DNA of 64,000 nt from Flavobacterium sp. JAS. Lineage in GTDB: Bacteria; Bacteroidota; Bacteroidia; Flavobacteriales; Flavobacteriaceae. Each line of letters starts with the position of its first letter. Positions within the stretch are counted from its first letter, which is position 1. Under the pieces are notes generated by a model. It did no database searches and was not told where the DNA came from. It was given only the letters and a program-made list of their open reading frames with translations. Both the position numbers and the translations under genes were made by a program. This document shows, one piece after another, positions 9,311 through 19,849 of this stretch. Location: positions 310,001-374,000 of the forward strand of contig NZ_JAJMOX010000002.1 of NCBI RefSeq assembly GCF_020991455.1, in the 5' to 3' direction.

Positions 9311-9750
9311 GTTTTAAACCTTATATGATCTTACAAAGAAAGAAGAATTATTAGCAGATGAATTCTTAAAGCAATACAAAACAATTGGAACAGTGTTATT
9401 TTATATTTAACATTAAAAGAATATCACGGATAGTCATATAAAGCAAATAAACAAGGAATGGGTAAATGCTAATCTATAATCCGAAATTAAACCTCAACAA
9501 GTTCTTAACAATATCCTAAAAAAGAGATCAGTTTTAATTTAAAATTCAAATCATATTGTTTTTAAACCACGAACTTTTTAAAATAGTGTCAGGTTTTTAG
9601 GATATAAAAACATGAAAATAATTTTTTAATGCCTTGTATTTATTGGGTTTATTCAAAAAATCCATGTTTCTGAATAACCTGTCCATTTCTTAACATTTCT
9701 TTAATATTATTTTCGCTTTACTATATTAACCAATTAACCAAATTATAATT
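9311..9750. other. Leader region upstream of the SusC gene
   Basis: About 440 bp without a recognisable gene. The last ~100 bp before the SusC start is AT-rich and contains a weak TATTTTCG box (one mismatch to TAnnTTTG) near 9707-9714. This would be the expected place for binding by the HTCS, but no operator can be defined by eye. Confidence 0.4.
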
Positions 9751-12700
9751 ATGGAAAAACTTAAGCTTTTATTACTAATCTTTTTTCTTAGCCTCTCAAT
9801 TAACTCGTGGGCACAAAAAACAGAAATATCAGGTGTTATTTTGGATGAAAAAGGTATGCCGTTACCTGCGGCCAATGTACTTGAAAGTGGTACTTCGAAC
9901 AATGTTGTAACAGATTTTGATGGAAAATTCAAAATGAACGTTTCAAACAAAAATGCTGTATTGATAGCTTCATACCTAGGTTTTGATGAACAACGTATTA
10001 AATTAGATGGCTCTAAAACGAATTACACTATTAAATTAACTTCAGGTTCTACAAATCTGGAACAAGTTGTAGTGGTAGGTTATGGAAAAGGCTCTCGTAA
10101 AAATTTAACAACCGCAGTCGCTTCTATAAAAGGAGATCAATTGAACAGAGGGGTAATTAGTGATGTTGGTCAAATGCTGCAAGGTAAAGTCTCGGGTCTT
10201 AATGTCTCAACAAGTGGAGATCCAACGAAACAATCTTCGGTAGTTTTACGTGGAGTATCGACATTAAATAGCTCGCAAGGACCATTTTATGTGGTAGATG
10301 GTATTCCGGGCGTTGATATTTCGGTTATTGCTTCAGATGATATTCTTACTATCGATGTTTTAAAAGATGCTGCTGCAACAGCCATTTATGGTAACCGTGC
10401 TGCAAATGGAGTAATTATGGTTACTACAAAAAAAGGAAGTAAAGACAGAACTCAAATTACGTATAGCAATTATTTTGGTATTGAGAATGTTTCCAGACAG
10501 CTTAACATGATGGATTCAAATCAATTAAGAGCATTCACAGCCAAGAATAATCTAAGTTTTGCTCCTGAAAATGATAAAGGAGCAAATACAGATTGGCAAA
10601 AAGCAATTCTTAGAAATTCAGGAGCACAATCAAGCAGTCATAACCTTTCGTTAAGCGGGGGTGGTGAACATGGTAATTATTTTGCAAGTGTAACAGCTGT
10701 AAACAAAGAAGGAGTTCTTTTGAGCAGTGATTTTTCAAGAATAATTGCACGTTTAGCCATTGAGCAATTTGCTTTTGATGATCACTTAAAAATTGGTATT
10801 AATGTAACGAACTCTAATAGTAAGTATACGAATGTTCCGCAGCGTAACACGGCACTTTTACAGTCGGTTAGTCATCTTCCTGTTTCTCCGGTTACAAACC
10901 CGGACGGATCTTATTTTGAAAACTTTATTCAAACCACTTATTTCAATCCCGTTGCTTTGATTAATCATGGAGATGATGATACGAAAACCAATAATTTTGT
11001 GGGTAGCATTACGGCAGAATTAAAACTTCCTTACGGATTCTCTTATAATTTAAATTTATCGTATCAACAATTAAATTCATTACACGGAGAGTTTTATGAT
11101 AGTTATTATCAAAAATACAATAGTGCCACTTTCTACAATAATCCAGATCCACCTCTTACAAAACAATTAGTAAATTTTGGTGTAAACGGATCAGCATTAA
11201 GAAATTCTTACCAAAACAGTAATACCATAGTAGAGAGTTTTTTAAACTGGGATAAAACTTTTGGCAATCACAAAATTAAGGCAGTAATTGGTTATTCATG
11301 GCAGGAAGATGTTCTTGGAGACGGATTTCAGGCTACGGCGACTAATTTTCCTGTAGATAATGTGAGTTATAATAACCTTGCGTTAAGTAATTATACTTCT
11401 GTTAATGGTTATGTTGTGAATTTTGGTGACAGTAAAGCCTATCAAAAAAGACGTTTGATTTCTCAATTTGCACGTTTAAATTACAACTACAAAGACAAAT
11501 ACCTTTTGCAGGGAACAATTAGAAGAGACGGAGGTTCAGTATTTGGAACTAATAATCAATGGGGATACTTTCCTTCAGTAGGTGGTGCCTGGAGAATTGA
11601 TAAAGAAGAATTTATGAAAAATCAAAATGTTTTTACCGATTTAAAACTTCGTGGAAGTTGGGGACAAACAGGGAACTCTTCTGGATTTAATGCTTACACA
11701 TCTCAAATTATTTCGGGAAGCCTTGGAACATTCTATTATAACGGACAACAAATTGGAGCTTATGGACCAAATCAGGCGGCTAACCCGGATTTGAAATGGG
11801 AAAAAACAGCTACTGCCAATCTAGGGGTTGATTTTACCATATTAAAAGGAAGAGTATCTGGTTCTGTTGATGTATATGAAAAGAAAACAACAGATATGAT
11901 TTTTAACTATGCCGTTAATCCGGTATTAGTACCAGTAGGAACAATTGTCGCCAATGGCGGAAATATGTCAAACCGCGGTGTTGAAGCTTCTTTGATTATT
12001 AATGCTATTAAAACTAAAAATTTCAGCTGGTCAACTACTTTGAACGGGTCAACAAACAAGAATGAAATAACAAAATTAAGAAACCCATTATTTATTGGAG
12101 GAGATTCAATACGCAGAGTGCAGCCAGATGGTGGAGGTCAGACAGGAAGTACATTACAAATTTTTAAAGAAGGCAAACCACTAGGACAATTCTTTACACT
12201 TCAATATGCTGGAAAAAATGCAAACGGGGTTTCTCAATACGTTGCTAAAGACGGAAGTTTAACAACTAATCCTGCGATTGGTACTGACTATCATTATGCA
12301 GGAAGTGCACAGCCTAAATTTCTGTTAGGATGGGATAATAATTTTACATACAAGAATTTTGATTTGAACATCTTTTTCAGAGGTGTATTTGGAAACAAAA
12401 TTTTCAACGCTACCCGTGCAGATTTATTCAGACCGAGTACCGCAATGACAACCAATATTCTGGTAGATGCTCAAAATGAATCGCCCAATGATTTAAATGC
12501 CTATAAATATTCAACGCGTTTTATAGAAGATGGAAGTTACATTCGACTGGACAACTTGACGTTAGGTTATAATTTTGGAAAAGTGGGTAAATACATCAAA
12601 AAGATTCGTATTTACGAAACAGTAAATAATCTGTTTGTAATTACTAAATATACAGGGATTGATCCGGAAGTAGAACAAGGAGGAACTGCACCAGGTGTAG

Positions 12701-12762
12701 ATTCAAATAACTTTTACCCAAAAACCAGAACCTTTTTGTTTGGTTTAAATGTGATATTCTAA
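9751..12762 (+). CDS. SusC-like TonB-dependent outer-membrane glycan transporter
   Basis: A 1003-residue protein with a signal peptide (1-21), a carboxypeptidase-regulatory-like beta-sandwich (about 24-98; GVILDEKGMPLPAANV), a TonB-interaction segment EQVVVVGYG (104-112), a plug domain (about 115-230; VLRGVSTLNSS, VVDGIPG, GNRAANGVIMVTTKKG) and a 22-strand barrel to the C-terminus ending in a hydrophobic/aromatic residue. The length is standard for SusC. With the SusD partner it imports oligosaccharides across the outer membrane using TonB energy. It is 19 bp upstream of SusD and is probably induced by the HTCS at 23587. The glycan is unknown; GH92, GH89 and phosphoesterase neighbours suggest mannose-rich, GlcNAc-containing, possibly phosphorylated oligosaccharides. 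Confidence 0.95.
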   Translation: MEKLKLLLLIFFLSLSINSWAQKTEISGVILDEKGMPLPAANVLESGTSNNVVTDFDGKFKMNVSNKNAVLIASYLGFDEQRIKLDGSKTNYTIKLTSGSTNLEQVVVVGYGKGSRKNLTTAVASIKGDQLNRGVISDVGQMLQGKVSGLNVSTSGDPTKQSSVVLRGVSTLNSSQGPFYVVDGIPGVDISVIASDDILTIDVLKDAAATAIYGNRAANGVIMVTTKKGSKDRTQITYSNYFGIENVSRQLNMMDSNQLRAFTAKNNLSFAPENDKGANTDWQKAILRNSGAQSSSHNLSLSGGGEHGNYFASVTAVNKEGVLLSSDFSRIIARLAIEQFAFDDHLKIGINVTNSNSKYTNVPQRNTALLQSVSHLPVSPVTNPDGSYFENFIQTTYFNPVALINHGDDDTKTNNFVGSITAELKLPYGFSYNLNLSYQQLNSLHGEFYDSYYQKYNSATFYNNPDPPLTKQLVNFGVNGSALRNSYQNSNTIVESFLNWDKTFGNHKIKAVIGYSWQEDVLGDGFQATATNFPVDNVSYNNLALSNYTSVNGYVVNFGDSKAYQKRRLISQFARLNYNYKDKYLLQGTIRRDGGSVFGTNNQWGYFPSVGGAWRIDKEEFMKNQNVFTDLKLRGSWGQTGNSSGFNAYTSQIISGSLGTFYYNGQQIGAYGPNQAANPDLKWEKTATANLGVDFTILKGRVSGSVDVYEKKTTDMIFNYAVNPVLVPVGTIVANGGNMSNRGVEASLIINAIKTKNFSWSTTLNGSTNKNEITKLRNPLFIGGDSIRRVQPDGGGQTGSTLQIFKEGKPLGQFFTLQYAGKNANGVSQYVAKDGSLTTNPAIGTDYHYAGSAQPKFLLGWDNNFTYKNFDLNIFFRGVFGNKIFNATRADLFRPSTAMTTNILVDAQNESPNDLNAYKYSTRFIEDGSYIRLDNLTLGYNFGKVGKYIKKIRIYETVNNLFVITKYTGIDPEVEQGGTAPGVDSNNFYPKTRTFLFGLNVIF

Positions 12763-12781
12763 AATTAAATTATAAAAAATT

Positions 12782-14395
12782 ATGAAAAATATAGTAAAAT
12801 ATTTAGGACTCCCAATACTTATGGTTGGTTTTTTGTGGTCTTGTGACAATCTTGATGTGCCTATTACAACGCAGCTTACACCAGATGTTTTTCCTCAAAA
12901 TTCAACACAATATATCCAGACAGCAGGTCCGGTGTATGCCGCTTTTCGCGGAGAATTTTCATTCTCTTACTGGTTTACACAATCGTTAAGTACAGATGAA
13001 TCTATTATGCCGGCAAGAGGAGGTAACTGGTACGATAACCAGGGTTATAGAATGCTGCATTACCATGACTGGACAGCAGATAATGGTAATATTTCAAGTC
13101 TTTGGGATTGGTCATCAAAAGTGATAGGAACAAGTAATCAGGCAGTTTCTATTTTAGAAAAAACAATGCCCGAAGGTGCTGATAAAGCTACAATGATTGC
13201 AGAATTAAAAACCATGCGCGCTATCTCTTATTTTATTATGATGGACAGCTACGGAAATGTGCCATTGGATACCGTTTACGGAGATTTTTCTGCTCATCCT
13301 AAATCAGATCGAAAAGTTGTTTTCAATTTTATCGAAAGAGAATTAAAAAAAGCGCTTCCTAATTTAAATCCAGCCGCTGGAATTACAACTTACGGAAGAC
13401 CAAATAAGCAAACAGCAAATGCTTTACTTGCAAAATTGTATTTGAATGCTGATGTTTATACCGGAACTCCACGTTACAATGATTGTATTGCAGCTTGCGA
13501 CGGTGTTATTAATTCCGGATTGTACGCCATTGAACCAAGAACTACATATCTTCAGATGTTTTATCCCACAAACGGACCACTAATGAAAGAGTTTATTTTT
13601 GCGGTTCCTTACGATCCTTCGGCAGTGACTGTTGGGTATAATGGTCAAATGTATCATGCTCGTTATGATGTTCCGCGTTCTGAAAGAGCCAAGTTTGGTA
13701 TTCCTTTTACGCCAAGTGCACCCAGAAGTACCTTGCCTGAATTCTATGCCTATTTTGATGATGTAAATGATATTCGTAACAAGCAATGGTTAACAGGTTT
13801 GCAATTTATGAATGATGGTGTTACTCCTGTAATGGTTAACACAACCAAAAAAGGATACGATCAGTTCTACACAGGATCAGACGGTAGCGCAGCTTACTCG
13901 TATCAGGTAAATTTAACACCGAATATTGTTCTTCGTCAGAACCCTGCTTTATTTGATTGTGGAAATGATGAAATTGCATGGAACATGGGATATAGAAATA
14001 TTAAATTTTATCCTGATGCCACTTCAACAAGCCGTAATCAAAATAATGACGTGCCATTTTTACGTTATTCAGATGTGATCCTGATGAAAGCAGAAGCAAT
14101 TCTTCGCGGAGGAAATGAAACTTTAGGACAATCAGCCTTATCATTGGTAAATATGGTTCGTGCTAACAGATCAACTTCTGCTCCTTGGAGTGGTGTAACG
14201 CTGGAAGATCTTTATAAAGAAAGAGCTCGCGAATTTGCTCAAGAAGCATGGCATAGAAATGATATGATCCGATTTGGTAAATACGAAGGACAATGGGGAT
14301 TCAAAACAAATTCAGATGTCTATCGTCGTATTTTTCCAATTCCAACCAACGCTTTGGTTCTAAATCCTGCTCTAACCCAGAATGACGGATACTAG
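12782..14395 (+). CDS. SusD-like surface glycan-binding lipoprotein
   Basis: A 537-residue lipoprotein: hydrophobic signal with lipobox FLWSC (Cys21), then the alpha-helical TPR-rich SusD/RagB fold. Typical stretches are seen, including a SYWFTQ/STDE region, AELKTMRAISYFIMMDSYGNVPL, and a C-terminal FLRYSDVILMKAEA ... LYKERAREFAQEAWHRNDMIRFG block. It caps the SusC barrel and binds the incoming glycan. The gene directly follows SusC and is closed by a strong hairpin (14427-14463), as is common where SusCD must be made in excess over downstream enzymes. Confidence 0.95.
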   Translation: MKNIVKYLGLPILMVGFLWSCDNLDVPITTQLTPDVFPQNSTQYIQTAGPVYAAFRGEFSFSYWFTQSLSTDESIMPARGGNWYDNQGYRMLHYHDWTADNGNISSLWDWSSKVIGTSNQAVSILEKTMPEGADKATMIAELKTMRAISYFIMMDSYGNVPLDTVYGDFSAHPKSDRKVVFNFIERELKKALPNLNPAAGITTYGRPNKQTANALLAKLYLNADVYTGTPRYNDCIAACDGVINSGLYAIEPRTTYLQMFYPTNGPLMKEFIFAVPYDPSAVTVGYNGQMYHARYDVPRSERAKFGIPFTPSAPRSTLPEFYAYFDDVNDIRNKQWLTGLQFMNDGVTPVMVNTTKKGYDQFYTGSDGSAAYSYQVNLTPNIVLRQNPALFDCGNDEIAWNMGYRNIKFYPDATSTSRNQNNDVPFLRYSDVILMKAEAILRGGNETLGQSALSLVNMVRANRSTSAPWSGVTLEDLYKERAREFAQEAWHRNDMIRFGKYEGQWGFKTNSDVYRRIFPIPTNALVLNPALTQNDGY

Positions 14396-14426
14396 AAAAA
14401 GCAAATTGTAAATAGATTTTAATTTT

Positions 14427-14463
14427 AAAAAGGAGAAGAAGATTAAAATTTCTTCTCCTTTTT
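14427..14463 (+). terminator. Terminator/attenuator hairpin after SusD
   Basis: AAAAAGGAGAAGAA pairs with TTTCTTCTCCTTTTT across a short AT loop, with the 3' arm ending in T's. Partial readthrough would let the downstream GH92-HTCS genes be expressed at lower level. Confidence 0.8.
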
Positions 14464-14568
14464 ATCTAAAAGTTGATTTTGATTTTCAAGTCAATTTTCA
14501 ACTCACGTATTTACACTTTTACATGTTAGAATAAACAAGTATATATCCCTGCCAATAAATAGAATAAA

Positions 14569-16881
14569 ATGAAACTGGATAAAATTTATAAAATAGGACG
14601 TATCGGAATAAGTCTTTTTCTTATTTTTTTAGTGTCGTGTAAAACCGAAAAAAATACTTCTGTAAAAAAGAAGACATTAGTAGATATGGTGTATCCTTTA
14701 CTTGATACCGAAAATTCAAGATGGTTTTTCTTTTCATCGGCAAGTCGTCCGTTTGGTATGGTAAATTTAAGTCCGGATACAGAAATTAATGGTGATTGGG
14801 GAGGCGGATACAAGTATAATACAGATACAATAAAAGGTTTTAGCCATATTCATGAATGGCAAATGTCTGGACTTTCTGTAATGCCTTTAACAATTTCTAA
14901 AGAAAATAAAGAAAAAATTTTCACAGATTTTTATTCTAAATTCAGTCATGAAACCGAAAAAATAACACCTGGTTATCATAGTCTAATATTAGACAGATAT
15001 CAAATAACATCTGAATTAACCAGTACAAAAAGAGTAGGATTTCATAGATATACCTTTCCGAAAAACGCACAAAAAGCAATCCTTTTTAACCTAAATACAA
15101 TTTTAGGTCCCTGCGATAATACAAAAGGAGTTCTGGAAAAAAATAACGATTATGAACTTTCAGGATCATTAGTCCTGAGTACTAATTTCCGACGTCCAAA
15201 ACCATTAACGGTATTTTTTAAAATTAAGCTAAATGAACCCATTACTTCACTAGAACGCAATAATGCTACAGGCAATTATTTAGTAAATTTGGGTAAAACA
15301 GATAAAAAAGTATTGATGAAAGTGGGTATTTCGTATACATCTGTAGAAAATGCTTCTGTTAATATGCAAGAGGAATTACCCCATTGGGATTTTGATCAAA
15401 TAGTTACCCAGTCAAAAACCGAATGGAATAATTTGTTGGGCAGAATAAAAATAGAAGGAGGAACCGAAACAGATCAAAGACGATTTTACACAGATCTTTG
15501 GCACGCTTTGCAAGGAAGAAAAATGATTAGTGATGCAAATGGCGCCTATCCTGATAACACAGGAGAAAAATTTAGAATAGGACAATTACCCCTAAAGGCA
15601 GATGGAAAATCAAAATTCAATCAATACAACTCGGACTCGTTTTGGGGAGCCCAGTGGACGATAAATACACTTTGGGGTCTTGTTTATCCGGAGATAATGG
15701 AAGAATTTGTAAATTCATTAATGCAATATTATAAAGATGGAGGCATGATTCCGCGTGGACCATCCGGAGGCAATGATACCTTTGTGATGACCGGAGCTTC
15801 GACCACACCTTTTATCGTTACAGCCATTCAAAAAGGAATAGTAAAAGATGATTTAGAATTTATTTATACAGCCCTTAAAAAAAACCATGTTTTAAATGGT
15901 ATTATGGGAAAAGCAGGCTATGAACACAATACAAATAGCGGAGGAGGATTAAAATATTATTTAGAAAAAGGTTATGTACCTTATCCGCTTCCTGAAGGTG
16001 AATTTGGAAGTCATCAGGATGGTGCCAGTCAAACACTGGAATATGCTTATCAGGATTGGACTTTAGCACAGTTGGCCAAGAAATTAAATCATATAGAAGA
16101 TTATAACTATTTTATGGGAAGGTCTAAAAATTATCAAAATATTTTTGACAAAACAACCGGATGGATGCGCCCTAAAAACGTAGATGGAAAATGGCTTGAA
16201 AACTTTGATCCCTATAAATATGAAAATGGTTTTATAGAATCTAATGGTGCACAGTCAACATGGTTTGTGCCTCATGATATCGATGGTTTAGTAGAGTTAA
16301 TTGGCGGAAAAGAAAAAGCAGCAGCAAAATTAAATACGCAATTTGAAACGGCTCAAAAATTAAAATTTACTTCAGGAACTTCACATGATGCCGAATTACA
16401 TCCTGAGTTCAGCCGTATTCCCATAAATTTTGGCAATCAGCCTTCTATACAAACATCTTATATTTTTAATGTATTAGACAGACCGGATTTAACACAGTAT
16501 TGGACCAGAAATGTAGTGAAAGAAACCTTTAGTGGGTTATCTACAAATACAGGTTACAACGGAGACGAAGATCAGGGTTTAATGGGAAGTTTGAATGTAT
16601 TACTAAAAATTGGGTTATTTCAAATGAATGGAGGTACAGATGAAAATCCTCAATATCAGATAGGAAGCCCTTTATTCAATAAAATCTCAATTCAGTTAAA
16701 TTCAAAGTATTATAAAGGCAAAAATTTTGTTATAAATGCTCATAATAACAGTGCAGAAAATATTTATATAAACGAAATAAAATACAACAATACCGCAGTA
16801 CAAAATTTTATTATTTCGCATCAAGATATTACAGACGGCGGAGAATTAAATTTAGAAATGTCTAGTGTGCCAAAGCATTAA
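14569..16881 (+). CDS. GH92 alpha-mannosidase, lipoprotein
   Basis: A 770-residue exo-alpha-mannosidase family protein. The lipobox LVSC (Cys24) predicts lipid anchoring. The N-terminal GH92 beta-sandwich is clear (VYPLLDTENS, SASRPFGMVNLSPDTE, KGFSHIHEWQMSGLSVMPL), and the (alpha/alpha)6 catalytic domain follows (DLWHALQGRKMISDANGAYPD, ... SFWGAQWTINTLWGLVYPE). The C-terminal catalytic loop reads GYNGDEDQGLMG rather than the common GNDDSGAMS, but keeps the acidic residues that position the nucleophilic water. GH92 enzymes are calcium-dependent inverting alpha-mannosidases acting on N-glycan, yeast mannan or GPI-type alpha-mannosides. The altered loop suggests a linkage or substrate different from the second GH92 downstream (24 bp away). 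Confidence 0.88.
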   Translation: MKLDKIYKIGRIGISLFLIFLVSCKTEKNTSVKKKTLVDMVYPLLDTENSRWFFFSSASRPFGMVNLSPDTEINGDWGGGYKYNTDTIKGFSHIHEWQMSGLSVMPLTISKENKEKIFTDFYSKFSHETEKITPGYHSLILDRYQITSELTSTKRVGFHRYTFPKNAQKAILFNLNTILGPCDNTKGVLEKNNDYELSGSLVLSTNFRRPKPLTVFFKIKLNEPITSLERNNATGNYLVNLGKTDKKVLMKVGISYTSVENASVNMQEELPHWDFDQIVTQSKTEWNNLLGRIKIEGGTETDQRRFYTDLWHALQGRKMISDANGAYPDNTGEKFRIGQLPLKADGKSKFNQYNSDSFWGAQWTINTLWGLVYPEIMEEFVNSLMQYYKDGGMIPRGPSGGNDTFVMTGASTTPFIVTAIQKGIVKDDLEFIYTALKKNHVLNGIMGKAGYEHNTNSGGGLKYYLEKGYVPYPLPEGEFGSHQDGASQTLEYAYQDWTLAQLAKKLNHIEDYNYFMGRSKNYQNIFDKTTGWMRPKNVDGKWLENFDPYKYENGFIESNGAQSTWFVPHDIDGLVELIGGKEKAAAKLNTQFETAQKLKFTSGTSHDAELHPEFSRIPINFGNQPSIQTSYIFNVLDRPDLTQYWTRNVVKETFSGLSTNTGYNGDEDQGLMGSLNVLLKIGLFQMNGGTDENPQYQIGSPLFNKISIQLNSKYYKGKNFVINAHNNSAENIYINEIKYNNTAVQNFIISHQDITDGGELNLEMSSVPKH

Positions 16882-16904
16882 AAATGTTTTCTAAAAAATA
16901 AAAA

Positions 16905-19184
16905 ATGCAAATGAGAATACATAATAAGGTTATCATATTTTTAGGAATAGCATTATTTACTATTAAAAATAATGCGCAAAGTGAGCTTCATAAGTACGTA
17001 GATCCAATGATTGGTTCAGAGGGCGTTGGCAGAGTTTTTATTGGTCCTTCGTGTCCCTACGGAATGGTAAAACCAAGTCCGGACTGTACATCAAGTCCCA
17101 ATAGCGGTTGGCTGCCAGTACCAAAAGAAGTTACCGGATTTAGTCAGGTTCATGTAAGCGGAACCGGAGGCGGACCTAAATACGGAAACATTCAGATTAT
17201 GCCCTTTTCCGGAACTTTAGATAAATTAGATCAAACATCGTATCGAGCAGAAGAAAACGTAAAATTGGGGTATTATGAAACCATTTTCAAAGAGAATAAT
17301 ATTAAAACTGAAATAACAACAGGTGAAAAAGTTTCTTTTTATCGTATTACATATCCCAAAAATACCTCAAAAGAGTTAAAGATTGATCCGGGTTTTTTCT
17401 TAGGAGAAGAAGCAATACCAAACGCCAGAGAAGCCCAGCAATTTGTAGGTTCTCAAATAGAAATTGTATCCGATACCGAAGTTCGTGGCTATAGCAGAAT
17501 TAGAGGCGGATGGAATAACGGTCGTGCTTATACCGTTTATTTTTGGGCAGTTTTTGATCAGCCAATTGCGAAATATGTTACTTATAAAGACGGAAAATTT
17601 TACAACAATCAGTCTTCTCAATTTGATTCAGGAAAAAAAACAGCAGCCTTACTTTCTTTCGGAAAAGACGGCAAACAGGAATTAAATATTAAAATTGGAA
17701 TCTCTTTTTTAAGTGAATTAAAAGCAAAAAATAATATCGAAGCAGAAATTCCGCATTGGGATTTTAATACCGTTTTAGCTTCCCTGGAAAATAAATGGGA
17801 ACAATTATTAAGCCGCATAAAACTTTCTGCGGATACATCAGATGAGTATCAAAAAATGTTTTATACCGGTTTGTATCACACCATGATTATGCCCGTAAAC
17901 CGAACAGGAGAAAATCCGTTATGGACAAATGACGAACCATATTATGACGATTTTTATTGTATTTGGGATACATTTAGAAGTTCAAGTCCTTTGATTACAT
18001 TAATAGATCCTAAACGTCAGGTCGAAATTGTTAATGCGTTATTAAACATTTACAAAAATGAAGGGTATTTGCCCGAAGGCCGAAGCGGTAATGATAACGG
18101 ACGTACACAAGGCGGTTCTAATGCTTCTGTCGTACTTGCCGATGCTTTTGTAAAAAATCTAAAAGGGATAGATTATGAAGTGGCTTTACGAGCTATGATT
18201 AAAGATGCCACAGTGCCTCCCGGCGGAAATGAAGAGAAAGAGGGCAGAGGTGGATTAATGGAATATTTACGATTAGGCTATGTGCCGTATGGTATAGATC
18301 GCGCAGGAAACAGAACCATTGATTATTCGTATAACGATTATAATATTGCCACTTTAGCCAAAGGATTGAATCATATAGAGATATACAATCAATACATAAA
18401 ACAAGCCGACAACTGGCAAAATTTATGGCGCTCTGATTATGAAAATACGGGTTCTAAAGGATTTATTATGCCAAAAGATGCAGCAGGAAATTGGCTGGAT
18501 GATGTTGTTTTTGGAGAATCAAAAATTCAGAAACCAACCTTTAAATATACGCCTGTTATTATTGAATCTCCTTGGTATGTCTGCCATTGGTGCGTGTTTT
18601 TTTATGAAGGAAATTCTTGGGAGTATTCATTAAGTATTCCTCATGATGTTCCGGAGTTGGTTCGTAAATCAGGAGGAGAAGTCGCTTTTAAAAACAGACT
18701 GGATACTTTTTTTGACACCAAATTATATAACGTAGCTAACGAACCTTCTTTTTTAACGCCTTGTTTGTACCATTGGATAGGAAAACCTTATTTAAGCAGT
18801 GACAGAATCAAAGCCATTATTAAAGATAATTTCAATACCTCGCATGAAGGTTTACCCGGTAATGATGATTCAGGAGCAATGTCTTCCTGGCTGACGTTTC
18901 ACATGATGGGATTGTACCCAAATGCCGGACAGCCATATTATTTATTAAATACACCCTTAATTAAAGAAACTACTTTGCAGTTACAAGAAGGTAAAATTTT
19001 TAAGATTACCATAAAAAAAGGGAGTGATAAAAACAAATATATAAAATCAGCATTATTAAACGGAAAACCATACAATAAAGCCTGGATTTTACATGATGAT
19101 ATTGCTAAAGGCGGCGAATTGATTTTTGAAATGGATTCAAAACCTTCGGCTTGGGGAACAACTATTTTACCACCAACAAAATAA
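16905..19184 (+). CDS. GH92 alpha-mannosidase, secreted
   Basis: A 759-residue protein with a signal peptide (1-25) followed by KYVDPMIGSEGVGRVFIGPS and PYGMVKPSPD, the standard GH92 opening. GFSQVHVSGTGGGPKYGNI and the catalytic domain (YDDFYCIWDTFRSSSPL, EGYLPEGRSGNDNGRTQGG) follow. The canonical catalytic loop EGLPGNDDSGAMSSW has Asp654/Asp655 in the expected base position. The enzyme removes terminal alpha-mannose, probably in the periplasm. Together with the divergent GH92 24 bp upstream it implies at least two alpha-mannosidic linkages in the target glycan. Within the operon it is followed 11 bp later by a small unknown secreted protein. Confidence 0.92.
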   Translation: MQMRIHNKVIIFLGIALFTIKNNAQSELHKYVDPMIGSEGVGRVFIGPSCPYGMVKPSPDCTSSPNSGWLPVPKEVTGFSQVHVSGTGGGPKYGNIQIMPFSGTLDKLDQTSYRAEENVKLGYYETIFKENNIKTEITTGEKVSFYRITYPKNTSKELKIDPGFFLGEEAIPNAREAQQFVGSQIEIVSDTEVRGYSRIRGGWNNGRAYTVYFWAVFDQPIAKYVTYKDGKFYNNQSSQFDSGKKTAALLSFGKDGKQELNIKIGISFLSELKAKNNIEAEIPHWDFNTVLASLENKWEQLLSRIKLSADTSDEYQKMFYTGLYHTMIMPVNRTGENPLWTNDEPYYDDFYCIWDTFRSSSPLITLIDPKRQVEIVNALLNIYKNEGYLPEGRSGNDNGRTQGGSNASVVLADAFVKNLKGIDYEVALRAMIKDATVPPGGNEEKEGRGGLMEYLRLGYVPYGIDRAGNRTIDYSYNDYNIATLAKGLNHIEIYNQYIKQADNWQNLWRSDYENTGSKGFIMPKDAAGNWLDDVVFGESKIQKPTFKYTPVIIESPWYVCHWCVFFYEGNSWEYSLSIPHDVPELVRKSGGEVAFKNRLDTFFDTKLYNVANEPSFLTPCLYHWIGKPYLSSDRIKAIIKDNFNTSHEGLPGNDDSGAMSSWLTFHMMGLYPNAGQPYYLLNTPLIKETTLQLQEGKIFKITIKKGSDKNKYIKSALLNGKPYNKAWILHDDIAKGGELIFEMDSKPSAWGTTILPPTK

Positions 19185-19195
19185 ATATACAACAG

Positions 19196-19762
19196 ATGAA
19201 AAAGGCACTATTAATTCTTCTTTTGTTTACCATACATCAAATAGGAATAGCACAAAACTACATTCCATTGATTAAAAATAATACAGAATTAAGTTATATC
19301 TGTAAACTGCACGGGCAGACAAGAACGCTAAGGCTTACCACTAAAATGGCTGGCGATACACTGGTGTTAAATTTAGATACAAGAGGAGTAAAAAGCAGCA
19401 TTCGAACGTTGCCGGAAGCATTAAAAAACGGAACAGCATTAAGTTACAATCAGGGAGAATATGCGCCGGTTTTAAACTTGAAACCAACAGAAACTTTTTT
19501 TATGATTTCGCAGTCAGCTTATCGCGATTTACTAAAAAACAACAAGTTTATTTACAACAATACAACGTATGTTTTAGATAAAAATGCCCCTAAAAATAGT
19601 GTTGAATTGGAAGGGAAATTACTAGATACTTTGCACGTGATTGCTCAAATTGATGAAACAGAAATGTGGATTATAAAAAATCCGGATTTTCCTTTAATCT
19701 GTAAAATGACTAAAAACCCATTAGGAATAAATTTTACATTAGTAAAAGTAGTCGACAAGTAA
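19196..19762 (+). CDS. Small secreted protein of unknown function
   Basis: I choose the ATG at 19196 (188 residues, MKKALLILL...) rather than an in-frame upstream start, because it gives a clean signal peptide (1-19, GIAQ) and avoids overlap with the GH92 stop. The mature protein is about 170 residues, beta-rich by pattern, without cysteine pairs or a motif I recognise. It contains repeated 'YICKLHGQTRTLRLTTKMAG' / LVLNLDTRG-like strand pairs and ends LGINFTLVKVVDK. Its position between GH92 and the toroid protein, with 11 bp and about 90 bp spacing, places it in the mannosidase operon. A periplasmic binding or accessory role is possible but unsupported. Confidence 0.7.
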   Translation: MKKALLILLLFTIHQIGIAQNYIPLIKNNTELSYICKLHGQTRTLRLTTKMAGDTLVLNLDTRGVKSSIRTLPEALKNGTALSYNQGEYAPVLNLKPTETFFMISQSAYRDLLKNNKFIYNNTTYVLDKNAPKNSVELEGKLLDTLHVIAQIDETEMWIIKNPDFPLICKMTKNPLGINFTLVKVVDK

Positions 19763-19849
19763 TTTATTGTTATAATAAAAGGAGCAATTGGCATATAGTT
19801 TTTTATAAATAAACCTTTTATCAGGTTGAATTCGTTAAGAAATAACAGT

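Noticed and set aside
9311..9480. Possible transposase fragment (ELLADEFLKQYK-like frame)
   Set aside because: Too short, with no recognisable catalytic or HTH motif, and no inverted repeats nearby.
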